Below are positions 25,808 through 34,877 of a stretch of DNA of 56,607 nt, piece after piece. How positions within the stretch are numbered: the stretch's first letter is position 1; the number at the start of each line of letters is the position of its first letter. This DNA comes from Planctomycetota bacterium (GTDB lineage: Bacteria > Planctomycetota > Phycisphaerae > UBA1845): assembly GCA_024276605.1 (NCBI GenBank), contig JAJRWX010000012.1:1-56607 (forward strand), in the 5' to 3' direction. A program made the translations under genes and the position numbers. Under the pieces are notes generated by a model. The model ran no database searches. It was not told the DNA's origin and saw only the letters and a program-made list of their open reading frames with translations.

Positions 25808-26812
25808 TTAGTCCATGGACGAGCTAACGTTACGCTTGGGTGTAACATGTTCCAGCTTTTCGATCACAGCTTGTCGTAGCAGTGGTAGCATAATCTCGTG
25901 ATGCCCAATGATTTCGAATCCCCGACCCGGCTGTACGGGCCTGGTTAAGACATTTTGACGCGTGCGATAATGTCGCATCATATCCATATTTGCCGTGGTC
26001 ATAGCATCCAAATTCGCACCGAGATTTCTCGCAACTGAAACGGCTTTGAGAAATACTTCCGGTAAGATAACAGCCGAACCTATATTGAGCCAAACACCCC
26101 CGACACCACTGTCCTCAACCGCCCCCAAATCGCTGACAACATCACATAACAATCGAAAGTCATACATCGATGCATCCCCCAACGACGCACCGTCCATACC
26201 ACTTGACACATGCACGGTATCCGTACCCAGCGCCACTTGTACGCACGCAGGGATATCCGCTTTCGCTGCTGCGACAAAGACGCTTTGCGAACCATGAGGG
26301 GCGTTCGATTCGATCAACTCATCACCGACGGCACGTCCCAAGCCCCGGCCATCGTGTGAAGCCCGCTTGATGATGCGGTCGAACAGAGTTAACGTTTCAC
26401 GAACCATACCAAATCGGCCATCGTTAATGGTATCCGCCACCTCCTCACTGGTTTGGCCCATCGTGGCTAACTCCGCATCGTGTATAGCACAGGCTCCATT
26501 GCAGGCTATCGCTTTGATCATACCGCGTTCGATGAGATCGATGAGTATCGGTGCACACCCCACCTTGATGACATGGGCGCCGAAAGCTGCAACCACGGGA
26601 CGATCCGCCTTGGTTGCATCAGCGATAGCCTCAGCCAATAGTCGAAATTGCTGCGCTCCCAAGTACGCCGGCCACGAATCGAGTAAATCGGTAGCGGATG
26701 CGCCAGGCTGTGGCAAGGCGGCCTGTGACTCTACGACGGCTTTATGTGCCCGCTGCGCTGCGCTGTAGGTCGTCAGTTGCGAAAAATCTTTCGGTTTGTA
26801 TTTTCGCGTCAT
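25808..26812 (-). CDS. Uncharacterised protein with deoxyhypusine-synthase-like features
   Basis: A 334-residue cytosolic protein. I do not recognise a named function. The segment VVAAFGAHVIKVGCAPILID followed by IKAIACNGACAIHDAEL resembles the NAD-binding core of deoxyhypusine-synthase-like proteins, but the standard lysine-containing active-site motif is not evident, and bacteria lack eIF5A. A second glycine-rich block is VGGVWLNIGSAVILPEVFL. The start is ATG 26812, only 6 bases after the LpxK stop, so it is translated with LpxK. Its fixed place between LpxK and GmhB suggests a role in lipid A or sugar metabolism (inference). Confidence 0.5.
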   Translation of the reverse strand: MTRKYKPKDFSQLTTYSAAQRAHKAVVESQAALPQPGASATDLLDSWPAYLGAQQFRLLAEAIADATKADRPVVAAFGAHVIKVGCAPILIDLIERGMIKAIACNGACAIHDAELATMGQTSEEVADTINDGRFGMVRETLTLFDRIIKRASHDGRGLGRAVGDELIESNAPHGSQSVFVAAAKADIPACVQVALGTDTVHVSSGMDGASLGDASMYDFRLLCDVVSDLGAVEDSGVGGVWLNIGSAVILPEVFLKAVSVARNLGANLDAMTTANMDMMRHYRTRQNVLTRPVQPGRGFEIIGHHEIMLPLLRQAVIEKLEHVTPKRNVSSSMD

Positions 26813-26818
26813 CGTTAA

Positions 26819-27871
26819 TCAAGATTCCTGCAACACCTCTTCGAGCAACTGTTGCATGATTGTATCACCGCCGTCCGTAAAATCGATGGTTATCTTTACA
26901 ACACCGATCGGCACGTCTTGAATCCCTTTCATGTCGCTAAGCTTGACGGCATCTTTCTCCGTCGTCAATAAAAAGTCATGACTGGGAAAGCGACCTAGGC
27001 GCATGAGCGCATTCACATCCGATGATCGATAGTGATGATGGTCAGGCCACCAATACTCCCCCACTACTTCGATATCCAGTGAACGAACGGTCGTCACAAA
27101 CGCCTCGGGATGACCAACCCCGCCAAAAACCACCGCTCGTTTTCCGGAATCGACATAGTCAATGTCTTCACCAGCCAGTGTCTGTACACCCACAACCAGA
27201 TGTACCGCACGCACACGTGGCACGGTCGGCACTAGGGATGCGAGTTTTTTTTCCAACAGATTCAACTGAGTCGCTGACACTTGATCGCAACGCGATAGCA
27301 CAATGACATCCGCCCGCTTCAGACCCAATAGCGGTTCGCGTAACAGTCCTCGCGGTAACAGGTAATTAAATCCAAACGGACAAGTGGCATCAATAAGCAC
27401 AATATCCAGATCGCGACCTAATCTTCGATGCTGAAACCCATCGTCAAGAATGACGGCATTAGCGCCATAGCGATCCATAGCCAGGGTACTACCGGCTGCC
27501 CGATCAGGATTAGCGACATAGACAGCGCTGGGACAATGCCTGCGAATCAGTCGTTCTTCGTCGTTCGCTGCACCTGCTACCGCACCATAACCTCGCGCTA
27601 CGACGGCTACTGATCGACCAAACGATTCTACTCGTGTGATTAAATCAATCACCATAGGCGTCTTGCCGGTGCCGCCGGTTGTGATATTACCCACGCTAAT
27701 AACCGGCACATCGAGACACACAACCGGACCCCGTCGATCGTAGATGCGATTGCGGATTGACACCACCCATCGATAGATGACACTTATGAGAGCAGCCGCG
27801 CCAAGCACCGGCCACCAATGCATACCGGCCTGACCGGCCTGAATTCGTCGCCATCCTAGGGGATTGAGCAT
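26819..27871 (-). CDS. lpxK: Tetraacyldisaccharide 4'-kinase LpxK
   Basis: A 350-residue inner-membrane kinase that phosphorylates the 4' position of the lipid A disaccharide precursor. The N-terminus has a hydrophobic anchor (about 18-35). The P-loop is VGNITTGGTGKTP (60-72), followed by VVARGYG and the hallmark ILDDGFQHRRLGRD (141-154). VIVLSRCDQ and VVFGGVGHPEAF then LLTTEKDAVKL complete the family pattern. The length is normal. The start is ATG 27871, 7 bases after the stop of the MEMO-like gene, indicating one transcript. Its presence shows that the organism makes lipid A. Confidence 0.93.
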   Translation of the reverse strand: MLNPLGWRRIQAGQAGMHWWPVLGAAALISVIYRWVVSIRNRIYDRRGPVVCLDVPVISVGNITTGGTGKTPMVIDLITRVESFGRSVAVVARGYGAVAGAANDEERLIRRHCPSAVYVANPDRAAGSTLAMDRYGANAVILDDGFQHRRLGRDLDIVLIDATCPFGFNYLLPRGLLREPLLGLKRADVIVLSRCDQVSATQLNLLEKKLASLVPTVPRVRAVHLVVGVQTLAGEDIDYVDSGKRAVVFGGVGHPEAFVTTVRSLDIEVVGEYWWPDHHHYRSSDVNALMRLGRFPSHDFLLTTEKDAVKLSDMKGIQDVPIGVVKITIDFTDGGDTIMQQLLEEVLQES

Positions 27872-27878
27872 GTTTGTT

Positions 27879-29087
27879 CTACACAAATAACAACGCACTA
27901 CACGTCACGCATGTCTGTGTGTCTTGATCAATCGCTTGGTGATACCCCAACAAGGATACTTGAGCATCATCCAAAACGCGCGAGATCACAGACATGCACC
28001 CGGCACTACAAACACGTGTATTATTTTCATCTCGTGCCACGCTCTGAATAAACGCTTCGCTACGTCGCGACACCATACAGGCCAACGACGCCCTGTCTTT
28101 CTTTTCAACGATGGCTAAAAAATCATCCGTAAGCTGACATTCATCACCAAACGCCGCCCCCACATGGCTAAGATCCGCCCCGGCTACAATCAGCGTATCC
28201 GCGGCATCCAGGTCAATCTCATCGCGCAGTACATCCGCAAAGTCATTCCATTTAATGTCCCCATTATTTGCTGAGACTTGGCCTGCTGCCATACTAGGGT
28301 CCGGGCAAAGAAAGGGTACGATTTCAAAGGTGTTCGCACCGTATAGAAACTGCAACCACGCCACTTGCAATTCTACCGAATGCTCACGAGCATGATCCAT
28401 CTCGAACGTGCGAAGTGACCCGCACCTTCGTTCCAGCCGATCTAGAAAATCACCGTCCGTGCGTGTCATGCCCAACGGTGTTTGAAAATTCTTGCCTGTG
28501 GACACGATAGAAGGGCTGCGACCAAAGTGATTGGTCCCCAAGATAATCACACGGTTCGGCGTATCCCGGTTAGCCAATGCGCCGTAAGCCATCGCATAGC
28601 ACGGTCGCCCGCGCGGGTAATCCAAGTGCGGTGCTACGACACCCCGCACCTTGCCGGCTGGCATATCCACCGACGAGATAGCCAGCATGTCCTGAAAAAC
28701 TTCGCCGGTTTCATCGACGCCAAGAGAATCAGCGCCTTGCATAAGACGCGCATCCTGCGATAGGTAGTTGTCCACCAACCCCTGATAGTACGTTTCGAAT
28801 GCCGGGCCTTCTAAAAAATGCGCATCATGTAAGTGGTTAAGCAGCATCTGCATCGTCTCAGGTGACAGTGCCTGCCCGGTCTGATCGAGAAAGTGCTGTT
28901 GTATTTGCGCGCAAGTTGTCTTCCCATCCATCAACGACAAGGCCATCAACACCGGCTCTGACATAGTGAGTACCATCTCTGATAGGCCGGTTACATCGCG
29001 CAAACCCACGACATCGCCGTCTTCGCCATCCCAGTGGAACGCCTCGACTGGTCTTAGACTCGGTTTGTAGTTGGGATCCCATGACAT
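27879..29087 (-). CDS. MEMO1-family protein with N-terminal PqqD-like domain
   Basis: A 402-residue protein. Residues 25-110 resemble a winged-helix PqqD-like domain (VLMALSLMDGKTTCAQIQQH, then MLLNHLHDAHFLEG). Residues 130-400 are a MEMO/AmmeMemoRadiSam B domain: GVVAPHLDYPRG, VIILGTNHFG, MDHAREHSVELQVAWLQFL, IVAGADLSHVGAAFGDE and a Cys-containing end. MEMO proteins are dioxygenase-fold proteins of debated function; in prokaryotes they often accompany radical SAM and AMMECR1 proteins, neither of which is present here. The PqqD-like part suggests binding of a peptide or radical SAM partner encoded elsewhere. The start is ATG 29087 with a weak ribosome binding site. It is first in the operon with LpxK. 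Confidence 0.75.
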   Translation of the reverse strand: MSWDPNYKPSLRPVEAFHWDGEDGDVVGLRDVTGLSEMVLTMSEPVLMALSLMDGKTTCAQIQQHFLDQTGQALSPETMQMLLNHLHDAHFLEGPAFETYYQGLVDNYLSQDARLMQGADSLGVDETGEVFQDMLAISSVDMPAGKVRGVVAPHLDYPRGRPCYAMAYGALANRDTPNRVIILGTNHFGRSPSIVSTGKNFQTPLGMTRTDGDFLDRLERRCGSLRTFEMDHAREHSVELQVAWLQFLYGANTFEIVPFLCPDPSMAAGQVSANNGDIKWNDFADVLRDEIDLDAADTLIVAGADLSHVGAAFGDECQLTDDFLAIVEKKDRASLACMVSRRSEAFIQSVARDENNTRVCSAGCMSVISRVLDDAQVSLLGYHQAIDQDTQTCVTCSALLFV

Positions 29088-29466
29088 AAAGTAAATTGCA
29101 TCCGCTACTTACGCTGCACGTCAACCGGTATACACATGGTTCATTCTACCCCCAGGCACGGATTGAACCAAACCAATATCAAGCGATATGATGAAGTAAG
29201 AAAAAGTGAAGATGTTGGGTGGCATGGCCAAGCGTAGCGCGGCCATGTGCGTCCGGAATCGAAAAGCATGCTGACGGTTCTGCCTGGGCAGGGTACTTTC
29301 AGCCAGACGGCAACCATCCATTGACGAGTGTCAAAGCACTCAATCAGCACATGATAGCGAGAAACGCTTTGCGGGTAAGTTTACATCTTCAGGACATAAA
29401 CCCTAACCGCCGATCGAACATGGAAATGATTAACGAAAGACTATCCCCGACCACCTCAGACAATCA
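29088..29466. other. Intergenic region between the LPS and Tad operons
   Basis: No gene seen. It holds one hairpin, CATGGCC (29223-29229) with GGCCATG (29241-29247), whose loop AAGCGTAGCGC gives text typical of dispersed planctomycete repeats. It should also contain the promoter of the MEMO-like gene and the end of the tad transcript; neither is clear. Confidence 0.4.
29223..29247. repeat. Short extragenic palindrome (CATGGCC...GGCCATG)
   Basis: A 7-bp perfect inverted repeat with an 11-base loop, not followed by a T-run. It is probably a REP-like element rather than a terminator. Confidence 0.4.
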
Positions 29467-30405
29467 TTACAGCGTGCCACTGGTGAACATCTCGTACATA
29501 CGCAGACCGGCAGGACCGGCCAACACAACGAGAATGGCTGGGAAAATGAACATAATCAAAGGTAGCATCAGCTTGACAGTCGTTTTCTGCGCTTTCTCTT
29601 CTGCGGCCTGCCTACGTTTCGTGCGCAACGATTCGGACTGTCGCCGCAAGGCTGTGGATATACTGGTGCCAAACCGCTCTGCCTGGTTGACGACGCCAAC
29701 TAACGAGCGTGCCTCCTCGACTCCGGTTCGCGCCGCAAAATTGGTTAATGCCTCTGAACGGGGCACACCCATTTGAGATTCTACGGTGACCATCTGCAAC
29801 TCTTCGGACACCGCCGGATGGACGTGTTTCATTTCATCCCCCACGCGCTGCAATGCCGCATCAAGTCCTAACCCGGATTCCACGGAGATGACAAGCAAGT
29901 CCAAGGTATCGGGAAGCCCCTTACGAATCTGGTCACATCGCTTCGAGACCGCCAACGATAACCACACGTTGGGGGAGAGGAAACCAAAACCAGCGCCGAG
30001 CATCGCGTATCCGGCACCGTTAAGGATGTCTACGCCTTTACTCCACGCATACAGCATGCCCGCCAAGCCGAGAAAGATGGCTAGTACTGTCTTGCTCGCA
30101 AGAAAAGTCGTCACTACGCCTTCACCACGAATGCCGGCAGTCGCCAACTTCATACGAAGCTTCGACATGTCCTCCGCACTATTCATTTGTACCGGACGTA
30201 CGGCAATCGGCGCGACCGTATTAAACACTTTCTTAGCGACGGACTCTTTCGCTTCTTTGCGAATCGCAGCCACACTCGCTTGCGCGCTGCGACCCCTCAT
30301 CCTCCGCTTGATGACATCCTCATCATCATTACGCTTAGGCCAGAGCGAATAGATGATTAGCGCGGCCGCCACCATCATCAGGCCTGCAAGCATATAGATT
30401 TCCAT
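29467..30405 (-). CDS. tadC: Tad pilus inner-membrane platform protein TadC
   Basis: A 312-residue GspF-family membrane protein of the Tad/Flp pilus platform. An N-terminal membrane segment (residues 2-20) is followed by a basic linker, two more central membrane helices (about 105-145), the cytoplasmic T2SSF domain (GLPDTLDLLVISVESGLGLDAAL, GVEEARSLVGVVNQAERFG) and a C-terminal helix (LPLIMFIFPAILVVLAGPA). The start is ATG 30405, with GGAG about 8 bases upstream. It follows TadB by 75 bases and is the last gene of the CpaE-CpaF-TadB-TadC unit. Confidence 0.88.
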   Translation of the reverse strand: MEIYMLAGLMMVAAALIIYSLWPKRNDDEDVIKRRMRGRSAQASVAAIRKEAKESVAKKVFNTVAPIAVRPVQMNSAEDMSKLRMKLATAGIRGEGVVTTFLASKTVLAIFLGLAGMLYAWSKGVDILNGAGYAMLGAGFGFLSPNVWLSLAVSKRCDQIRKGLPDTLDLLVISVESGLGLDAALQRVGDEMKHVHPAVSEELQMVTVESQMGVPRSEALTNFAARTGVEEARSLVGVVNQAERFGTSISTALRRQSESLRTKRRQAAEEKAQKTTVKLMLPLIMFIFPAILVVLAGPAGLRMYEMFTSGTL

Positions 30406-30480
30406 CACACATACTCCGTCACAATGTCGCGCTTACAACACTAACATAAATCATATTCACCGAGTGAGTAGCATCTTCTG

Positions 30481-31518
30481 CTACACTTTGATGTTGACAA
30501 TCCATCGGATCATCGCCAACCCCATCAATTGCATGCCACCGGCTACGACCAACAAAATCTGTCCCATCGGATCTTCTAGCAGCACACCGGCGTATTCCGG
30601 GTTCATTTTTAGCGTAGCCAAATAAATACCAATCGGCAGGCCAAACAACACCCAGCCTGAAAGGCGACCTTCCGCCGTCAAGGCACGTACTTGACCCGCC
30701 AGCTCAATGCGTTCTCGGATGACACCGCTGATATTTTCTAATACTTCAGCTAAATCGCCACCCGTTTGCCGTTGAATGATGACCGCGGTAACGAAAAACC
30801 GAACATCGAGCGAATCAACACGATTAGCCATGGATAGCAGCGCATCTTCAATTTTAATACCCAGATTTTGCTCGTGATAAACCTGGGCAAATTCCGTCGC
30901 AATCGGCGCCGGCATCTGCTCGTAGATATTCTGCACCGCACCGGCCAGGGAGTGTCCCGCACGTAGTGCCTGTCCCATCATATCGAACACGTCAGGTAAT
31001 TGATTGTTCAGTTTGGCCATACGCCGTGTTCGTCGAAAGTTAAGAACCATCAACGGGAGAAAAAATATGGCCAACGCAGACCCCACCGCCGCAACCGGAT
31101 GCGCACCCACAACAGCCAAGCCGACACCAGCCAACACTGATGCACACGCGAGGTTTAACAACATCTGTGAAGCTGACCATGGAACGGCACCCTGATCCAA
31201 TAACGTTTGAATTTTGGGAATGATAGTAAGCTTGCCCAGCAGCGCATCAGCGAACGATTTACTCTGACCAAGACCGCCACGTTTGATGATGGAGTCTAAT
31301 TCGGTACTTTTTTCCGTGCGCGTAGCACGACCACGCAAACGATCCTGCATTTTCTTACGAGACGAAGTCTTAGATTCCGTTACGGCTTGATAGATGCCAT
31401 AGAATAGCAACATCGAACCGGCTATAGGCAACAAATAGACCAGCATGTTATCAGCCTGGCCTAGCGACCACGATGGCAGCGTCGGAATCAAGCCTAATTG
31501 AATATGGTCAAATAACAT
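30481..31518 (-). CDS. tadB: Tad pilus inner-membrane platform protein TadB
   Basis: A 345-residue GspF-family platform protein that works with TadC and the CpaF ATPase in pilus assembly. It has an N-terminal membrane helix (about 27-44), a charged linker, two central helices (about 115-155), a T2SSF domain with LPDVFDMMGQALRAGHSLAGA and RQTGGDLAEVLENISGVIRE, and C-terminal helices (about 285-345). I start at ATG 31518, with AAGAGA 6 bases upstream; GTG 31521 just before it is an alternative. It starts 21 bases after the cpaF stop. Confidence 0.88.
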   Translation of the reverse strand: MLFDHIQLGLIPTLPSWSLGQADNMLVYLLPIAGSMLLFYGIYQAVTESKTSSRKKMQDRLRGRATRTEKSTELDSIIKRGGLGQSKSFADALLGKLTIIPKIQTLLDQGAVPWSASQMLLNLACASVLAGVGLAVVGAHPVAAVGSALAIFFLPLMVLNFRRTRRMAKLNNQLPDVFDMMGQALRAGHSLAGAVQNIYEQMPAPIATEFAQVYHEQNLGIKIEDALLSMANRVDSLDVRFFVTAVIIQRQTGGDLAEVLENISGVIRERIELAGQVRALTAEGRLSGWVLFGLPIGIYLATLKMNPEYAGVLLEDPMGQILLVVAGGMQLMGLAMIRWIVNIKV

Positions 31519-31539
31519 CACAAGTCTCTTCCCATAGTA

Positions 31540-32985
31540 TTATTCAAGTGCATCATCCTTCATCAGCACTTGTCGATTGAACAACGCAGGATCTATGGCT
31601 GCTCCGGAAGCCTTGATCCGCTCCAAAAACGATGGCCTGATACCTGTCGCCACAAATTGCCCCATCGCCCGTCCCTTATCATCAATACCGAGCTGCTCGA
31701 ACTGGAAGATTTCCTGCATGGTGACTATTTCACCTTCCATGCCCGTCACTTCCGTTATGCTCACGATCTTACGAGGCCCACCCGTCAGACGCTGCGCGCT
31801 GATAATCACATTAACCGCCGACGCAAACTGTTGGCGAATGGCACGCACCGGCAAATCAAAACCGGCCATCATCACCATAGTCTCTACACGAGAGACGCAG
31901 TCACGCGTGCTATTGGCGTGTAGCGTGGTTAACGAACCATCGTGCCCGGTATTCATCGCCTGCAACATATCCAGCGTTTCCGGACCTCGACATTCACCAA
32001 CCACAATTCGATCCGGTCGCATACGCAAACTATTGATAAGTAGATCACGTATGGCAATTCTTCCCTTACCTTCGATGTTAGCCGGACGGGTTTCCATGCG
32101 TACGATATGAGGCTGTCGCAATTGAAGCTCAGCCGCATCTTCGATGGTGACGATGCGTTCCGTTTCAGGAATGAAGGACGACAAATTGTTCAACAAGGTA
32201 GTTTTACCAGAGCCTGTACCCCCAACGACGATAATATTCAAATGCCCTTTCACACACGCTTCCAGAAAATCACGTATCTCCGGAGTGCACGATTTGAAAT
32301 TGATGTAATCATCCCAGGTAAGTGGATCCGCCCCGAAGCGACGAATGGACATGCTCGCGCCATCGATCGCCAGCGGAGGTATAACCGCGTTCACACGACT
32401 ACCATCTTGCAATCGGGCATCCACGAGCGGGCATGTTTCATCACAACGTCGCCCTACGGCGGAAACGATTTTGTCGATCACGTGCATCAGGTGAGCGTTA
32501 TCGCGGAACTGCACTTCCGTCAGGGTTAGTCGCCCACCTTTTTCTATATATACCTGCTTAGGCCCATTCACCATGATGTCGCTAATCGAAGCATCCGTCA
32601 GCAACACCTCCAACGGCCCCAGACCAAACGTCTCATCTAATACTTCACTAACAAGTCGTTGCCGCTCATTGTAATTAAGCAGCGTGTTTTCCTGGTCGGC
32701 GAGTTGCGTCACCAACTCCTTCACCTGCTGGCGAAGCACGTCTTCCTCACCCACCATACGCGACAAGTCGAGCTGATCGATCAACTTGCGGTGCAAACGC
32801 ATCTTCAGCGCATTAAATTGTTCGATTTTACCCATCGCCATCGCCGGACGTGCAGGCGTCGCTCTTCGTGTAGACGGCGTAGGTTTTTTCGGAGGTGCCA
32901 CGGCACTACTGCTGCTAGGAGCCGTGGTTTGCGGCGGCGGTATAGTCGCGTTGGGCATACTCGTGGGTGATCGTTTTCCAAACAT
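31540..32985 (-). CDS. cpaF: Tad pilus assembly ATPase CpaF/TadA
   Basis: A 481-residue secretion-type ATPase that powers Flp pilus assembly. A Pro/Thr-rich leader (about 1-45) precedes an N-terminal helical domain (EEDVLRQQVKELVTQLADQ), then GPLEVLLTDASISDIMVNGP. The catalytic domain has Walker A VVGGTGSGKTTLLN, the Asp box IVTIEDAAELQL, Walker B RPDRIVVGECRGPE and the His box TGHDGSLTTLHANS. All motifs are intact. The start is ATG 32985, with AGGGG 9 bases upstream. It follows CpaE by 107 bases. Confidence 0.93.
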   Translation of the reverse strand: MFGKRSPTSMPNATIPPPQTTAPSSSSAVAPPKKPTPSTRRATPARPAMAMGKIEQFNALKMRLHRKLIDQLDLSRMVGEEDVLRQQVKELVTQLADQENTLLNYNERQRLVSEVLDETFGLGPLEVLLTDASISDIMVNGPKQVYIEKGGRLTLTEVQFRDNAHLMHVIDKIVSAVGRRCDETCPLVDARLQDGSRVNAVIPPLAIDGASMSIRRFGADPLTWDDYINFKSCTPEIRDFLEACVKGHLNIIVVGGTGSGKTTLLNNLSSFIPETERIVTIEDAAELQLRQPHIVRMETRPANIEGKGRIAIRDLLINSLRMRPDRIVVGECRGPETLDMLQAMNTGHDGSLTTLHANSTRDCVSRVETMVMMAGFDLPVRAIRQQFASAVNVIISAQRLTGGPRKIVSITEVTGMEGEIVTMQEIFQFEQLGIDDKGRAMGQFVATGIRPSFLERIKASGAAIDPALFNRQVLMKDDALE

Positions 32986-33092
32986 ACAGGGTACCCCTAT
33001 GACAACGGCTACACACGGTCTTACGCCTCATGACGACCGGAACATTACTGAAACTATACGATTCGGCATACGCAGAAGAGGCCATCCAAACA

Positions 33093-34274
33093 CTAGGAAA
33101 AGATTCGTTCCATCAGGCCCTTCTTTGGTGCATCATTATCATCGGATTGACCGGAGGGGTCGTGCAACCGTTCAGCAATTTCATAGATCGAAGTACGAAC
33201 CTTACTTTTCGGACCAAACGACTCTAGTGTCTCACCAAGATTGATCGCACCGCTGACCGTTTGCCAATCGTCCGGTATTTCTGCGAAGACTTGCTTTGAA
33301 AGTGTGCTTACCACATCGTCGACCCGAAGCGTGCTTGAATCACGCCCCACACGATTGCACACCAACTTCGTTCGATCAAGATTATATCCGTTATCGCGCA
33401 TCAATTCGATAATACGTGCGGCGTTTCGGACTGTCGGCACCAGCAACTGCAAAACCATGAGATTCACGTCCGAAATGTCCAGGATGTTCTGTGCACCTTT
33501 GTCTTCCCTACCCGGACCATCAACCACCACATAATCATTGAATTGTTGTAAGGTAGACAACACACCCACACACGACGCAGCCGTGATTTGCTCAGCCTGC
33601 GTAAAACTCGGCGGTCGACTTAACACAGCTAAACCACTCGGATGCTTCACCAAGGCCCGTTCAATCACCTGAACTTCCAACTGTTCGGGAGACTGACATA
33701 AATCAGCCAGCGTAAATGTCGGTTCAACATCCAACAGCATGGCCACCTGTCCAAAACGATAGTCAAGGTCCACAACCGTGACCTTACCGCCGGTCAGCAT
33801 AACCAACTCCGTAGCTAAATTGGTCGCCAGCATCGAAGCACCCACACCCCCGGACGCCCCCATGACGGTAATAATTTTTCCAAGTTTTGTCGTTTCACTC
33901 TGATGTGTCGCAATCTTGTCAACAGCTTCAATAAACGTAGCTTTATCTATCGGGATGGGAAGAAACTCGCGTACGCCAGTTCGCATGGTCTTGAGGATCA
34001 GTTGTCCATCAGTCGAATCTGAGGCGGCAAAGACAACAATATCCGGATGATCCTTCACAACCTGAGAGATTTGCGTCAAGACCACATCGGGTGATGGGCC
34101 AAGATTCACCAGAACCGCCTGCACCGGAAACTGCTTTACAGCTTGTGGCAATAGCGCAGGCTCCTCTACCTCCGCCACGATCTTGATACCATCAAGACCG
34201 AGAAGAAGCCGACGCCACGCTCCTCCGAGCGCCTCATCCGAATTCAACACGATGAATCGAATATCTTGTGCCAT
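33093..34274 (-). CDS. cpaE: Tad pilus localisation protein CpaE/TadZ
   Basis: A 393-residue ParA/MinD-like ATPase with an N-terminal receiver-like domain (about 1-120). The receiver lacks a clear phospho-Asp environment, as in other TadZ proteins. The ATPase domain starts IITVMGASGGVGASMLATNL (deviant Walker A), then KVTVVDLDYRFGQVAMLLD and FNDYVVVDGPG. In studied systems it places the Tad machine at a pole or site. The start is ATG 34274 (MAQDIRFIVLN); the frame is open to 34322 but without ribosome binding site support for either. It begins a new transcription unit after the terminator at 34775-34815. Confidence 0.88.
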   Translation of the reverse strand: MAQDIRFIVLNSDEALGGAWRRLLLGLDGIKIVAEVEEPALLPQAVKQFPVQAVLVNLGPSPDVVLTQISQVVKDHPDIVVFAASDSTDGQLILKTMRTGVREFLPIPIDKATFIEAVDKIATHQSETTKLGKIITVMGASGGVGASMLATNLATELVMLTGGKVTVVDLDYRFGQVAMLLDVEPTFTLADLCQSPEQLEVQVIERALVKHPSGLAVLSRPPSFTQAEQITAASCVGVLSTLQQFNDYVVVDGPGREDKGAQNILDISDVNLMVLQLLVPTVRNAARIIELMRDNGYNLDRTKLVCNRVGRDSSTLRVDDVVSTLSKQVFAEIPDDWQTVSGAINLGETLESFGPKSKVRTSIYEIAERLHDPSGQSDDNDAPKKGLMERIFS

Positions 34275-34774
34275 CGATCTATGTGTCAGCCCGTTCGTTA
34301 TCTTACCCAAGGCTATGCACAACCGTTAACCGAAAATCGAACACTACGATCAGACGCAAAGACATGACCCTTGATAATTTGTCCTATCGCAAAGCGCCGC
34401 ATTCTCAATCAGCCATACCATTTGCCCTATTCATAAAACTATAGGTCGTCAATCTGCACAGCCCTCCCAAACCCCCGCACTGACGCCTACACTCACTCTA
34501 CCTATCGGCAAGATGACAGGACTGAATCTGCAATCGGTAGGCTGTCATCGCGTTGGAAACGTCCGAAACAAAGCAAACCTCGCCGACCGATAACCACCAA
34601 TCATGTATGGCAACACACACTATAGGATCCATTCGTCACACGATGATAACCATGCATGCTCGTATTATTGAAACATCGTATTCACAGAAAATGTCGGGGT
34701 TGCCTGAGTTTCAATTGCCACACAAAAAAAGACTTAACACGTATCGTACGAGAAGGGTTTGTTTGTAGGCATAC
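34275..34774. other. 500-base leader/promoter region of the cpaE operon
   Basis: No protein-like ORF on either strand and no promoter close to consensus. It lies between the terminator of the cpaB-cpaC unit and cpaE and must hold the cpaE promoter. It is long for this compact locus, so an untranslated leader or regulatory site is possible. Confidence 0.4.
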
Positions 34775-34815
34775 AATTAAAAAACCGCACCGTTACAAAT
34801 GCAACAACGCGGTTT
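34775..34815 (-). terminator. Rho-independent terminator after cpaC
   Basis: On the minus strand AAACCGC (34815-34809) pairs with GCGGTTT (34788-34782), followed by a T-run (TTTTTTAATT). It lies about 65 bases after the cpaC stop. Confidence 0.75.
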
Positions 34816-34877
34816 GAAATACTTGCTAATGTCTATGTATCAGCCGGATCGACTTCTATGGCTTCCCTGAAGCATGT

